Source: Komagataeibacter sp. FNDCR2 (GTDB lineage: Bacteria; Pseudomonadota; Alphaproteobacteria; Acetobacterales; Acetobacteraceae). Taken from it: a DNA stretch of 64,000 nt. Both the position numbers and the translations under genes were made by a program. The notes under the pieces were generated by a model. It was not told where the DNA came from. It made no database searches and saw nothing but the letters and a program-made list of their open reading frames with translations. Where the stretch lies: positions 2,558,501-2,622,500 of the forward strand of contig NZ_JAIWOU010000001.1 of the NCBI RefSeq assembly GCF_021295395.1, written 5' to 3'. Shown piece by piece: positions 1 through 8,679 of the stretch; the first letter of the stretch is position 1, and every line of letters starts with the position of its first letter.

Positions 1-2
1 CC

Positions 3-95
3 CGGATCAAGAGCCGCCCGTGTTTCCGCGCACTGCTGCAGGAGCGGGTGACGGGCATCAACCCGCCCGCCCATTACGCGGATCTGGATTTCTGA
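3..95 (+). CDS. C-terminal end of a glutathione S-transferase-like protein (5' truncated by window edge)
   Basis: An open frame enters from the left edge and stops at TGA 93-95. The visible tail contains KSRPCFRALLQERV and ends in HYADLDF. Alphaproteobacterial glutathione S-transferase family proteins commonly end in this way (a final helix with a SRP-F element, then YADLDF). The start, the thioredoxin fold and any catalytic residue lie outside the window, so the family call rests on about 30 residues. The next gene starts 4 bases after the stop, which suggests co-transcription. Confidence 0.5.
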   Translation, partial: RIKSRPCFRALLQERVTGINPPAHYADLDF

Positions 96-99
96 GTCG

Positions 100-1335
100 A
101 TGACAGGCGGGAGAGCCCCCATCCTTGATGCCATCGTCCTGGGCGCGGGGGCCGCGGGCCTTATGGCGGCGGCGACCGCGGGGCAGGCGGGCAGACAGGT
201 GCTGGTGGTGGACCATGCGCCGCAGGCGGGGCGCAAGATCCTCATTTCCGGTGGGGGGCGGTGCAACTTCACCAACATGGATGCGGGGGCGGGGCAGTTC
301 CTGTCCGCCAATCCGCATTTCGCCAAATCGGCGCTGGCGCGCTACACCCCGGCCGATTTCCTCTCCCTTGTCCGCCGCCACCGCATTCCCTGGCACGAAA
401 AGGCGGCGGGCCAGCTGTTCTGTGACCGCTCGGCGCGCGACATCGTGGACATGCTGCTGCGCGAATGCGCGGCGGGGCAGGTGGACATACGCCTGTCGCA
501 CCGGATCATCGACGTGGCGCGTGACGGCGCGGGGCTGTACCGGGTCGAGACGGATCACGGGGTTTTCGTGGCGCGCGGGCTGATCGTGGCCACGGGGGGG
601 CTGTCCATTCCCAAGCTGGGCGCCACGGGCCTTGCGCATGATCTCGCGCGCCGGTTCGGCCTGCGGGTCGTGGCGCCGGCCCCCGCACTCGTGCCGCTGA
701 CATTCGGCGCGCAGGATCTGGAATGGATGGGGGCGCTGGCCGGGCTGTCGGTCAATGTGGCGATCGGCTGCCACAGCGGGGCGGGACGGCAGGCGCGCCA
801 CGTCGTGTTCCGTGATGGCATGGTCTTTACCCACCGGGGCCTGTCCGGTCCCGCCATCCTGCAGGCGTCATCCTACTGGCAGCCGGGACAGGCGCTGGAG
901 ATCGACCTGCTGCCCGGCATCGACGCGGGGCGGCGGTTGCTGGAAATCAAGCGCGACCGCCCGCGCGCGGGCGGGGTAGCCATGCTGTCCATGCTGCTGC
1001 CGCAGCGCCTGGCCCAGCTTCTGGCGCGGTCCTGCCTGCCCGAAGGGCAGCTTGCAGGCATGCCGGACGCGGTTCTGGCCGGTGTGGCCGGCATGCTTTC
1101 GGCATGGCGGCTCAACCCCCATGGCACGGAAGGCTACGTGAAGGCCGAGGTCACGCGCGGTGGCGTGGATACGGATTGCCTCTCCTCACGCGATATGGAG
1201 GCGCGGGATGTCCCGGGCCTGTTCATGGTGGGGGAAGCCGTGGACGTGACCGGCTGGCTGGGCGGCTACAACTTCCAGTGGGCGTGGGCCAGTGGCCACG
1301 CGGCGGGGCGGGCCGTGGCGGAACGCACGGGCTGA
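100..1335 (+). CDS. BaiN/HI0933-type FAD-dependent flavoprotein (TIGR03862-like)
   Basis: A 411-residue protein with an N-terminal dinucleotide-binding motif (GAGAAG, residues about 16-21). It is followed by the family signature GRKILISGGGRCNFTN (about residues 44-59) and a C-terminal FAD-contacting GYNFQWAWASGHAAG segment. These are hallmarks of the HI0933/BaiN/RdsA flavoprotein group, soluble NAD(P)/FAD-dependent oxidoreductases whose physiological substrate is mostly unknown. The ATG at 100 lies directly before the Rossmann strand, and no upstream alternative fits. The TGA overlaps the ATG of the following membrane acyltransferase gene (TGATG), so the two are translationally coupled. Family certain, reaction unknown. 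Confidence 0.85.
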   Translation: MTGGRAPILDAIVLGAGAAGLMAAATAGQAGRQVLVVDHAPQAGRKILISGGGRCNFTNMDAGAGQFLSANPHFAKSALARYTPADFLSLVRRHRIPWHEKAAGQLFCDRSARDIVDMLLRECAAGQVDIRLSHRIIDVARDGAGLYRVETDHGVFVARGLIVATGGLSIPKLGATGLAHDLARRFGLRVVAPAPALVPLTFGAQDLEWMGALAGLSVNVAIGCHSGAGRQARHVVFRDGMVFTHRGLSGPAILQASSYWQPGQALEIDLLPGIDAGRRLLEIKRDRPRAGGVAMLSMLLPQRLAQLLARSCLPEGQLAGMPDAVLAGVAGMLSAWRLNPHGTEGYVKAEVTRGGVDTDCLSSRDMEARDVPGLFMVGEAVDVTGWLGGYNFQWAWASGHAAGRAVAERTG

Positions 1336-2711
1336 TGCTGTTTGCCTCGCAGCCTTTCCTTGTGGTGTTCCTGCCGCTGGTGCTGGGGCTGTATTACGGC
1401 GTGGCGGCGTCAAGGGCGGGACGGCAGACGGTGGTGATCGCGGCGTCGGTGCTGTTCTATGGGCTGTGGGACTGGCGGTTCGTGCCGTTCCTGCTGGCGA
1501 TGGTCGGGTTCAACCAGATGGTTGCCATGGCGTGGGGGCGCTGGCGGCGGCGGGGGTGGCTGGGGTTCGGGATCGCGGCCAATCTCGCGGTGCTGTTCGG
1601 CTTCAAATACGCGGACTGGCTGGCCGGTGTGGCCATGGGGCTTGCGGGCCGGGCGCATGCGCCGTGGCCGATCATCCTGCCGCTGGGGCTGTCGTTTTTC
1701 GTGTTCCAGAAAATCTCCTATCTGGTTGACCTGGGGCGCGGGCAGGCGCGGGTGTACCGGCTGGCGGATTTCATGGAATTCGTCACCTTCTTCCCCCAGC
1801 TCGTGGCGGGGCCGATCGTGCGGCATAACGAACTGATCCCGCAGTTCGACGCCAGCCCGCGCAATGGCGCGATGTGGGAAAACCTTGGCCGGGGTGGCCT
1901 GCTGGTGCTGGTCGGGCTGGGCAAGAAGCTGGGTCTGGCCGATACGCTGGGCGCCATGGCCAACCCGGTGTTCGATGCCGCCCATGCGGGGCACCCGCCG
2001 GGTCTGGGCAGTGCGTGGCTGGCCGCGACAACCTACATGCTCCAGATCTATTTCGATTTTTCCGGCTATTCGGATATGGCCATCGGCATGGCGCTGATGA
2101 TGGGCATTCGCCTGCCATTCAATTTCAACGCGCCCTATACGGCCGTGTCCGTGCGGGATTTCTGGCGGCGGTGGCACATGACGCTGTCGCGCTTCCTGCG
2201 TGATTACGTCTATATCCCGCTGGGCGGAAATCGCTGCCCCCCGGCGCGGCAGGCCGCCAATGTGGTGGCGACGATGGGGCTGGCGGGAATCTGGCATGGG
2301 GCGGGGTGGAATTTCATGCTCTGGGGCCTGCTGCATGGCGGCGCGCTGGCGCTGTCGCATGCATGGACCCGCGCGGGACGCGTGCTGCCATGCTGGGGCG
2401 GGCGGGGGCTGACGCTGTTTTTCCTGCTGCTGACATGGGTGGTGTTCCGCGCCGCCGACCTGCCCACGGCGGGACGGATGTTCATGGGGATGGCGGGGCT
2501 GGGGGGAATGGGAAAGGTGCTCCTGCCGCACCCGTTGATACTGGCTCTGGCCCTTGGCGTGGCGCTGGTCGGGCCTGCCTCGCAATCGGTCATCATGGAC
2601 CGGCTGCGGCCCGCGCCATGGCTGGCGGTGGCGGCGGGCGTGGCCTTTGTGCTGCTGGTGTTCCTGGTCGGGGGCAGGCCGCCCGAGCCGTTCATCTATT
2701 TCCAGTTCTGA
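1335..2711 (+). CDS. MBOAT family O-acyltransferase (AlgI/DltB-like)
   Basis: A polytopic 458-residue inner-membrane protein starting MLFASQPFLVVFLPLVLG. The MBOAT core is clear: FFPQLVAGPIVRH, YFDFSGYSDMAIGMA, NFNAPY, FWRRWHMTLSRFLRDYVYIPLGG, and GIWHGAGWNFMLWGLLHGG near the C-terminus. The conserved catalytic histidine is His321 and a second one is His334. Members move acyl groups across the membrane onto extracytoplasmic polymers, as AlgI does for alginate and DltB for teichoic acid. The usual periplasmic AlgX/AlgJ-type partner is not encoded next to it, so the acceptor is unknown. The ATG at 1335 overlaps the stop of the flavoprotein gene; an in-frame extension upstream to 1104 would lie entirely inside that gene and was rejected. 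Confidence 0.85.
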   Translation: MLFASQPFLVVFLPLVLGLYYGVAASRAGRQTVVIAASVLFYGLWDWRFVPFLLAMVGFNQMVAMAWGRWRRRGWLGFGIAANLAVLFGFKYADWLAGVAMGLAGRAHAPWPIILPLGLSFFVFQKISYLVDLGRGQARVYRLADFMEFVTFFPQLVAGPIVRHNELIPQFDASPRNGAMWENLGRGGLLVLVGLGKKLGLADTLGAMANPVFDAAHAGHPPGLGSAWLAATTYMLQIYFDFSGYSDMAIGMALMMGIRLPFNFNAPYTAVSVRDFWRRWHMTLSRFLRDYVYIPLGGNRCPPARQAANVVATMGLAGIWHGAGWNFMLWGLLHGGALALSHAWTRAGRVLPCWGGRGLTLFFLLLTWVVFRAADLPTAGRMFMGMAGLGGMGKVLLPHPLILALALGVALVGPASQSVIMDRLRPAPWLAVAAGVAFVLLVFLVGGRPPEPFIYFQF

Positions 2712-2948
2712 CCGCGGCGTTCCGTCGCGAAAAAAGCGGCGCGGGGATTTCTGTTTTCCAGTTCCTTAAACTCCCGCGCGTAGGTTCCCGATGATCGGGG
2801 TTCGGGAATTCTGTATGCGAAAGGGGCGGGAACGACATGGCGGAGGGGGCCTGTATTGTTCCGCCGGGACTGGTATTGATACGCGACGCATCCCAATTTG
2901 AAGGTGACGGTCCAGCAAAGGGACCGGATACGGTACGGGCAGGAGCAT

Positions 2949-4340
2949 ATGGCAGGCAGGCGTGACAGCATGGATGACGGCCCGGGGGATCTGTTCGGGG
3001 CGTCCGGGCCGCAGGCGCAGCCGGGCCGGGGGCCGGTGCCGTTTCCACCGCGCGCCACCACGCCCGCCGCGCGCACCCAGCCGCTGGCGGACCGCCTGCG
3101 CCCCGCGACGCTGGATGATGTGGTGGGGCAGGACCATCTGCTTGGGCCCCATGGCAGCCTGCGCCAGATGCTCGCGCGCGGCTCGCTCGCCAGCCTGATC
3201 CTGTGGGGCGGCCCCGGCGTAGGCAAGACCACCATCGCGCGCCTGCTGGCCGATGCAGCGGGGTTGCGCTTCGTGCAGCTTTCGGCGGTGTTTTCCGGTG
3301 TGGCGGACCTCAAGCGCGCGTTCGAGGATGCGCGGCGCACCAGCGCGCAGGGCGGCGGAACGCTTCTGTTCGTGGACGAAATCCACCGCTTCAACCGCGC
3401 CCAGCAGGACGGGTTCCTGCCGGTGGTGGAAGATGGCACGGTGGTGCTGGTGGGCGCGACGACGGAAAATCCCTCCTTTGCGCTGAACAGCGCGCTGCTC
3501 TCGCGCTGTCAGGTGCTGGTGCTGCACCGGCTGGATGACGCGGCGATGGAGCAGCTCCTGCACCGCGCCGAAACCGCGACCGGCACGCCCCTGCCGCTCA
3601 CGCCCGAAGCCCGCGCGACCCTGCGCGCCATGGCCGATGGCGACGGGCGCTACCTGCTGAACATGGTCGAGCAGCTTCTGGCCCTGCCGCCACAGGCGCG
3701 GCCGCTCGATCCCGCTGGCCTGTCCGGCCTGCTCGCCCGCCGCGCGGCCCTGTATGACAAGGACCGGGAGGAGCATTACAACCTGATCTCGGCGCTGCAT
3801 AAATCCATGCGCGGCTCCGACCCCGATGCGGCGCTGTACTGGTTCGCCCGCATGCTGGAAGGGGGCGAGGATCCGCGCTACATCGCGCGCCGCCTGACCC
3901 GTTTCGCCGCCGAGGACGTGGGCATGGCCGACCCGCACGCCCTGCCGCTGGCCATCGCCGCGTGGGAGACGTTCGAACGCCTCGGCTCGCCCGAGGGGGA
4001 ACTGGCCCTGGCCCAGCTTGTGGTGCATCTGGCCACCGCGCCCAAGTCCAATGCGGTGTACAAGGGCTACAACATGGCCCGCCGCGCCGCGCGCGCCACC
4101 GGCAGCCTCATGCCGCCCGCCCATATCCTGAACGCGCCGACCACGCTCATGAAGGATATCGGCTACGGCAAGGGTTACGAATACGACCATGACGCCGAAG
4201 GCGGCATATCGGGCCAGAACTACTTTCCCGACGGCATGCGCCGCCCCCGGCTTTACCAGCCGACCGACCGTGGATATGAGCGCGAAGTGGCGCGACGACT
4301 GGACAGTTGGAACAGAGTGCGCGAAAGCCGTGGGTCATGA
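2949..4340 (+). CDS. rarA: Replication-associated recombination protein A (RarA/MgsA AAA+ ATPase)
   Basis: A 463-residue AAA+ ATPase of the RarA/MgsA/WRNIP1 family, which acts at stalled replication forks and interacts with SSB. The N-terminus is Pro/Arg-rich and holds PLADRLRPATLDDVVGQDHLLG. Walker A is GGPGVGKTT (residues 87-95), Walker B is LLFVDEIHRF (about 140-149), and sensor 1 is VGATTENPSF. The C-terminal tetramerisation region includes DPDAALYWFARMLEGGEDP and the characteristic YKGYNMA and GYEYDHD segments. An AGGAG ribosome site at 2941-2945 selects ATG 2949 over an in-frame ATG at 2898. The stop overlaps the next start (ATGA). Confidence 0.95.
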   Translation: MAGRRDSMDDGPGDLFGASGPQAQPGRGPVPFPPRATTPAARTQPLADRLRPATLDDVVGQDHLLGPHGSLRQMLARGSLASLILWGGPGVGKTTIARLLADAAGLRFVQLSAVFSGVADLKRAFEDARRTSAQGGGTLLFVDEIHRFNRAQQDGFLPVVEDGTVVLVGATTENPSFALNSALLSRCQVLVLHRLDDAAMEQLLHRAETATGTPLPLTPEARATLRAMADGDGRYLLNMVEQLLALPPQARPLDPAGLSGLLARRAALYDKDREEHYNLISALHKSMRGSDPDAALYWFARMLEGGEDPRYIARRLTRFAAEDVGMADPHALPLAIAAWETFERLGSPEGELALAQLVVHLATAPKSNAVYKGYNMARRAARATGSLMPPAHILNAPTTLMKDIGYGKGYEYDHDAEGGISGQNYFPDGMRRPRLYQPTDRGYEREVARRLDSWNRVRESRGS

Positions 4341-5314
4341 GTGTCGTTACCCTTACCGTCAGCGATGACGAAGCCGATATCCGCCTGGACCGCTGGTTCC
4401 GCAGGCACTACCCCCACCTGACGCAGGGCGCGCTGCAAAAGCTGTGCCGCACGGGGCAGGTGCGTGTGGATGGCGGTCGCGTCACCGCCGCCACGCGCCT
4501 TGCGCCCGGCCAGGCGGTGCGCGTGCCGCCCATCCCCAACGCCAGCCGCCCGCCGCCGCTGGCGGCCCGACCGCTGGATGAGCGGCAGGTGCGCGAAATC
4601 AACAAGATGGTCCTGTATCGCGATGACCATGTGATCGTGCTGAACAAGCCCGCCGGGATCGCCGTGCAGGGCGGGCCGGGCATCACCCACCATATCGACG
4701 CGCTGCTCGATGGCCTGCGCGACAGCCCCGATGACCCGCGCCCCCGGCTCGTCCACCGCATCGACCGCGATACATCGGGCCTCCTGCTCGTGGCGCGCAC
4801 GCCCGGTGTGGCGGCCAAGCTCGCGGCCGCCTTTCGCGGGCGCGACGTGCGCAAGATCTACTGGGCCGTCGTCGTGGGGCGCCCCAGCCCGGCCACGGGC
4901 ATCATCGACCAGCCGCTGACCAAGCTTGGCGCGGGGGCGGGCGCCATCAGCGTCGTGGCCGAACGGGGGGATGCGGACGCGGTGCACGCCCTATCGGAAT
5001 ACGAGGTGCTGGACGCGGCGGCGCGCAAGCTGTCATGGCTGGCGCTGTCCCCGCTGACCGGGCGCACCCACCAGCTTCGCGTGCATTGCGAGGCGCTGGG
5101 CAACCCCATACTGGGGGATCCGAAATATGGCGGTGACATAGCTCATGTCGCAGGGTTCGTGGACAGGTTACACCTGCATGCCCGCAGGCTGGAACTGCCG
5201 CACCCGGCAGGGGGCACGCTGGTGGTCGAGGCGGATCTGCCGCCGCATATGCGCGAGACATTCCGGCAGATCGGGTTTGTCGCCCCCCAGCCCGCGCCCT
5301 GCCGGCGTATCTAG
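4337..5314 (+). CDS. rluC: RluA-family 23S rRNA pseudouridine synthase (RluC-like)
   Basis: A 325-residue protein with an N-terminal S4 RNA-binding domain (RLDRWFRRHYPHLTQGALQKL, residues about 17-37). The catalytic domain contains HRIDRDTSGLLLVART with catalytic Asp143, and the C-terminal GRTHQLRVHCEALGNPILGD. RluC, RluD and RluA differ in target uridines. The length, S4 domain and presence of a clear rluD elsewhere in the window favour RluC, but the exact rRNA position cannot be read from sequence. The ATG at 4337 overlaps the rarA stop codon, so the pair is probably translationally coupled. Confidence 0.82.
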   Translation: MSVVTLTVSDDEADIRLDRWFRRHYPHLTQGALQKLCRTGQVRVDGGRVTAATRLAPGQAVRVPPIPNASRPPPLAARPLDERQVREINKMVLYRDDHVIVLNKPAGIAVQGGPGITHHIDALLDGLRDSPDDPRPRLVHRIDRDTSGLLLVARTPGVAAKLAAAFRGRDVRKIYWAVVVGRPSPATGIIDQPLTKLGAGAGAISVVAERGDADAVHALSEYEVLDAAARKLSWLALSPLTGRTHQLRVHCEALGNPILGDPKYGGDIAHVAGFVDRLHLHARRLELPHPAGGTLVVEADLPPHMRETFRQIGFVAPQPAPCRRI

Positions 5315-5354
5315 GGCAGGGACAGCGGGATAACGGTACAGGACAGGAAGCGAG

Positions 5355-7838
5355 ATGGCACAGAACGGAAATGCGCGACGGATACTGCTGGGTTCCGCCG
5401 TGGCCCTGGTAGTGGTGGCTGGCGGGGCGGGTCTTGCGGTCAGGTCCATGCTGGACCCCGATGCGCTGCGCAGCCGAGCCATCGCCGCGATCGAGAAGCA
5501 GACCGGCAGGCAGGTGCGCATGGGCGCGCTGGATTTCCATGTCTTCCCCTCCCTTTCGCTGTCGGTGCGTGATGTCGGCCTGTCGGACATGGCGGGCGGG
5601 GCCTATACGGACATGCTCACGGCGGACCGGCTGACGGCGCGGCTGGGCCTGATGGCGCTGCTGCACCATGAAATCCAGCTTGAGGGCCTGACGCTCGACC
5701 ATCCCGTCATCCATCTCGAACGCACGGAGAAGGGGGAGGCCAACTGGCGTCTTTCCCCCACCAGCGCGCAGGCCAACGTCGCGCCGGATACGGCGACGAA
5801 ACAGGCGGCGTCGGACTGGAAGGTGCAGATCGGCAGCATCCGCGTCACCAATGCCGACCTTGACTGGGATGACCGCCTTTCGGGCAGCAGGGGCAAGGTG
5901 GTCGTGGACCGCGTCAACCTGACCGATGTCAGCGGTGAGCAGCCCCGGATCGACGTGGCCGGTCATAATGAGGGCGGCGCCTTCACGCTGGCGGGCCATA
6001 CCGGCCCGATCACCCTGACCTCCACCGCGCGCGTCGGCTGGCCGGTGGCGTTGCAGGCGACGTTCAGCGCGGGCGGCCAGCCGGTGGGGCAACTGGCGGT
6101 CGATGGTTCGGTGGCCGATCCCGACCACATGAAGGGCTACAACATCCGGCTTGATGGCAGTCTCACCACCCTTGCCGCGATCACGGCCGTAGCGCCGGGG
6201 CTGGACCTGCCCGATGTGCGCCGCCTGTCGTTCAAGGCCAATGTGGTGGATGGCAGCGCGCCAGACAGCGAAGGCAGCACGCCGCTGTTCAACAGTGTGC
6301 ACCTGGACACGGGCGCGGTGGATGCGGGGCGGTACATCGCGGGCCTGACGTTGCAGGGCCTGTCGATTGACGCGCCGGGCCCGAAGGATGGCGTCACCAT
6401 CCGCAGTCAGGGCCAGTGGCAGGGGCAGGGGCTGAAACTTTCGGGCACGCTGGGCTCGCTCCAGCAGGTGGAGACAGCGGTGCTGTCGCATCTGGCCGAG
6501 CCGCTGCCGCTCTCGTTCGACCTGTCGGGCGATCCGGGCGCGCTGCGGGTCGCGGGTACGCTGGGTGGTTCGCGCGCGGTGGTGAACGTATCGGCCACGG
6601 CGGGGCATCTCCTGTTGCCCAATGGCGCGGCGCTCGACCATCTGGAAGCGTCCTCCCATCTCGTAAGCGAGGATAACGGCGCGCATTTCCAGCTCTCGGA
6701 CATCGCGGTCAAGAGCACGCAGGCTTCCTTCACCGGGGCGCTGGACCTGTCGGTTCATGGCGGGCATGACGGTGTGCCGCTGCTCAGCGGCGCGCTTGAT
6801 TCGAGCTGGCTGAACGTGGACGCCCTGATGGGCCAGACGGCAAAGGCCGACGCCACGGGCGGCACCGCGCCCACGCAGGCGAAACCCGGTGATGAGCCGC
6901 TGCCTTTCGCCATGCTGCGCAGGCAGGACGTGGACCTGCGCCTGAGCGTGGCGCAGATGGAGTTCGAGGGGGATGAATACCACAACGCGCTGACCCACGT
7001 CGTCCTGCGCAACGGGCGGCTGACGATCGACCCCATTCAGGCGCTGGGCACGGGGCGCAGCCTGTCGGGCCAGTTGGAGGTCGATGCATCGGGCAGCGTG
7101 CCCACGGTTTCGGGCACGATCGGCACGTTGGTCCTGCCCGCGGGATGGGTGGAGAGCAGGGCCGGCCTGTCGAACATGGTGCAGGGCGCATTGCAGGTTG
7201 TCGGTACCCTGCGCGCGCAGGGCAATACCCGCACCGAACTGCGCAACAGCCTGACGGGCCATATGGGCGCGTCCATGGTCAACGGCACGATCAGCGGTAC
7301 CGCGCTGGGTGAACTGCTGGGTGATGCGGCGCGTGGCGCGCTTGGCACGGGGCCGATCGCCCTGCGCTGCTTCGGCCTGCACATGGCCATGGCCGACGGG
7401 CGCGCCAATGTCGATACCATCGGTGTACAGACCAATGCGCTGACACTGACCGGCCACGGCACCGTGGGCATGGTCACGCAGGATCTGGACCTGCATCTGG
7501 TGCCGCAGGTCATGATCGGCGGAACCGGGGCCAGCGTGCCGCTGCGTGTGGGCGGCACATTGGCGTCGCCACGGCCCAAGATGGATGGCGGCGCGGACGG
7601 GCGTTACGCGATCGGCCTGCTGCTGGGCGGTTCGAACGGCAATGCCGTAGCCGATCCCTGCCCCGCGACGCTGAAGGCCGCGCGGGAAGGGCAGGCCGGC
7701 CCCCAGCCCACGACCGCCGCCCCCAAGGGGACGGCCTCCGCCGGGGGCGGGGTTTCCAAACTGCTGGGCAATTCCAAGGGCGCGCCTGATGTGAAGAAGG
7801 CGGCGAACCTGCTCAAGGGTCTGGGGATTCTGAAATGA
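5355..7838 (+). CDS. AsmA family envelope protein
   Basis: An 827-residue protein with an N-terminal uncleaved signal/membrane anchor (ILLGSAVALVVVAGGAGLAV, residues 11-30). It is followed by the AsmA start: DPDALRSRAIAAIEKQTGRQVRMGALDF and FPSLSLSVRDVGLSDMAG. The C-terminal AsmA_2 part has GSVPTVSGTIGTLVLPAGW and a Gly-rich repeat of beta segments. AsmA/TamB-like proteins span or line the periplasm and are linked to outer-membrane biogenesis and phospholipid transport. The tail is a low-complexity Ala/Gly/Lys linker. It sits between the pseudouridine synthase gene and an ATP12 gene with which it overlaps by 4 bases. Confidence 0.88.
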   Translation: MAQNGNARRILLGSAVALVVVAGGAGLAVRSMLDPDALRSRAIAAIEKQTGRQVRMGALDFHVFPSLSLSVRDVGLSDMAGGAYTDMLTADRLTARLGLMALLHHEIQLEGLTLDHPVIHLERTEKGEANWRLSPTSAQANVAPDTATKQAASDWKVQIGSIRVTNADLDWDDRLSGSRGKVVVDRVNLTDVSGEQPRIDVAGHNEGGAFTLAGHTGPITLTSTARVGWPVALQATFSAGGQPVGQLAVDGSVADPDHMKGYNIRLDGSLTTLAAITAVAPGLDLPDVRRLSFKANVVDGSAPDSEGSTPLFNSVHLDTGAVDAGRYIAGLTLQGLSIDAPGPKDGVTIRSQGQWQGQGLKLSGTLGSLQQVETAVLSHLAEPLPLSFDLSGDPGALRVAGTLGGSRAVVNVSATAGHLLLPNGAALDHLEASSHLVSEDNGAHFQLSDIAVKSTQASFTGALDLSVHGGHDGVPLLSGALDSSWLNVDALMGQTAKADATGGTAPTQAKPGDEPLPFAMLRRQDVDLRLSVAQMEFEGDEYHNALTHVVLRNGRLTIDPIQALGTGRSLSGQLEVDASGSVPTVSGTIGTLVLPAGWVESRAGLSNMVQGALQVVGTLRAQGNTRTELRNSLTGHMGASMVNGTISGTALGELLGDAARGALGTGPIALRCFGLHMAMADGRANVDTIGVQTNALTLTGHGTVGMVTQDLDLHLVPQVMIGGTGASVPLRVGGTLASPRPKMDGGADGRYAIGLLLGGSNGNAVADPCPATLKAAREGQAGPQPTTAAPKGTASAGGGVSKLLGNSKGAPDVKKAANLLKGLGILK

Positions 7839-8596
7839 TGAAGGAAGGCGTGCGCGTACCCCGGGCCGAAACCCCCGGCACCCGCAAGCGGTTCTGGGCC
7901 GAGGCCACAGTCCGCCCCGTGGCCGGGGGGGGCTTCGGCGTTGAACTTGACGGGCGTGGCATCCGCCTGCCCGGCGGCACGGCGCTGTGCGTGCCCTCCG
8001 AGACCCTTGCCGGGGCCATCGCGGGGGAATGGGCGCGCGCGGGTGGAAAAAAGGGGGGCGCATTCACCCCCGATGACCTGCCGATGACGCGCATGGCCGG
8101 CAGCATGATCGAACGGATCGCGCCTGAACCCGCCGCACAGGTCGCGGCGCTGATGCAGTACGTGGATGGGGAACTGCTGTGCTACCGCGCGGAGCATCCC
8201 GCCCGGCTCTGCGCGGCCGAGCGCGAGGAATGGGATCCCCAGCTCGCCTGGCTGCGCGCGCGCCACGGGATCGACATGGCGGTCACGCACGGCATCATGC
8301 CGCTGGCGCAGTCCGGGGATGTGCATGCGGCGTGGAATGACGTGCTGGGCAGGCAGGATAACGCGACGCTGGCCGCGCTGGGCGTGATGGTGCCCGCCAT
8401 GAAAAGTATCGTGCTGGGGCTTGCGGTGGTGACGGGCGCGCTGTCAGCCACCCGTGCGGCGGAGATCGCTACCGTGGGGGAACGCATCCAGATGACGATA
8501 TGGGGCGAGGACGCCAAGCTGGTTGAGGCCCTGCGCCAGCTTGCGGCGGAGGTGGTTGAGGCCGACCGCTTCATGCACCTGTGTCAGGCGCAGTGA
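7835..8596 (+). CDS. ATP12-type F1-ATPase assembly chaperone
   Basis: A 253-residue protein of the ATP12 family (COG5387), the alphaproteobacterial and mitochondrial chaperone that binds the F1 alpha subunit during ATP synthase assembly. Visible signatures are KRFWAEATV near residue 14, the beta-rich N-domain GFGVELDGRGIRLPGG, and the helical C-domain with EEWDPQLAWLRARHG and the tail AEVVEADRFMHLC. The ATG overlaps the asmA stop (ATGATGA). A G8 run at 7925-7932 is read in frame here (Ala-Gly-Gly-Gly-Phe). The gene is followed by a strong terminator and then the convergent ispDF. Confidence 0.9.
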   Translation: MMKEGVRVPRAETPGTRKRFWAEATVRPVAGGGFGVELDGRGIRLPGGTALCVPSETLAGAIAGEWARAGGKKGGAFTPDDLPMTRMAGSMIERIAPEPAAQVAALMQYVDGELLCYRAEHPARLCAAEREEWDPQLAWLRARHGIDMAVTHGIMPLAQSGDVHAAWNDVLGRQDNATLAALGVMVPAMKSIVLGLAVVTGALSATRAAEIATVGERIQMTIWGEDAKLVEALRQLAAEVVEADRFMHLCQAQ

Positions 8597-8613
8597 AACG
8601 ACGACCGTGACGT

Positions 8614-8655
8614 AAAAAAACAGACGGCCCGGTCATGTGACCGGGCCGTTTTTTT
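8614..8655. terminator. Bidirectional intrinsic terminator between the ATP12 gene and ispDF
   Basis: A near-perfect inverted repeat, ACGGCCCGGTCA (8624-8635) and TGACCGGGCCGT (8638-8649), is followed by a T run (8649-8655) on the plus strand and preceded by an A run (8614-8620) that becomes a T run on the minus strand. It lies between two convergent genes, as expected for a shared terminator. Confidence 0.85.
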
Positions 8656-8679
8656 CTGCCTGTTCCCAGGGCGTGGCAT

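Noticed and set aside
1104-1334. N-terminal extension of the MBOAT protein
   Set aside because: These codons lie in another frame inside the flavoprotein gene and read as low-complexity Gly/Arg sequence; the membrane protein begins at 1335.
4947-8063. A 1038-codon open frame on the minus strand opposite the asmA-like gene, with several other long antisense frames elsewhere
   Set aside because: The product is rich in Arg, His, Pro and Gln with no family motif, as expected for the antisense of GC-rich coding DNA. The plus-strand genes carry clear domains.
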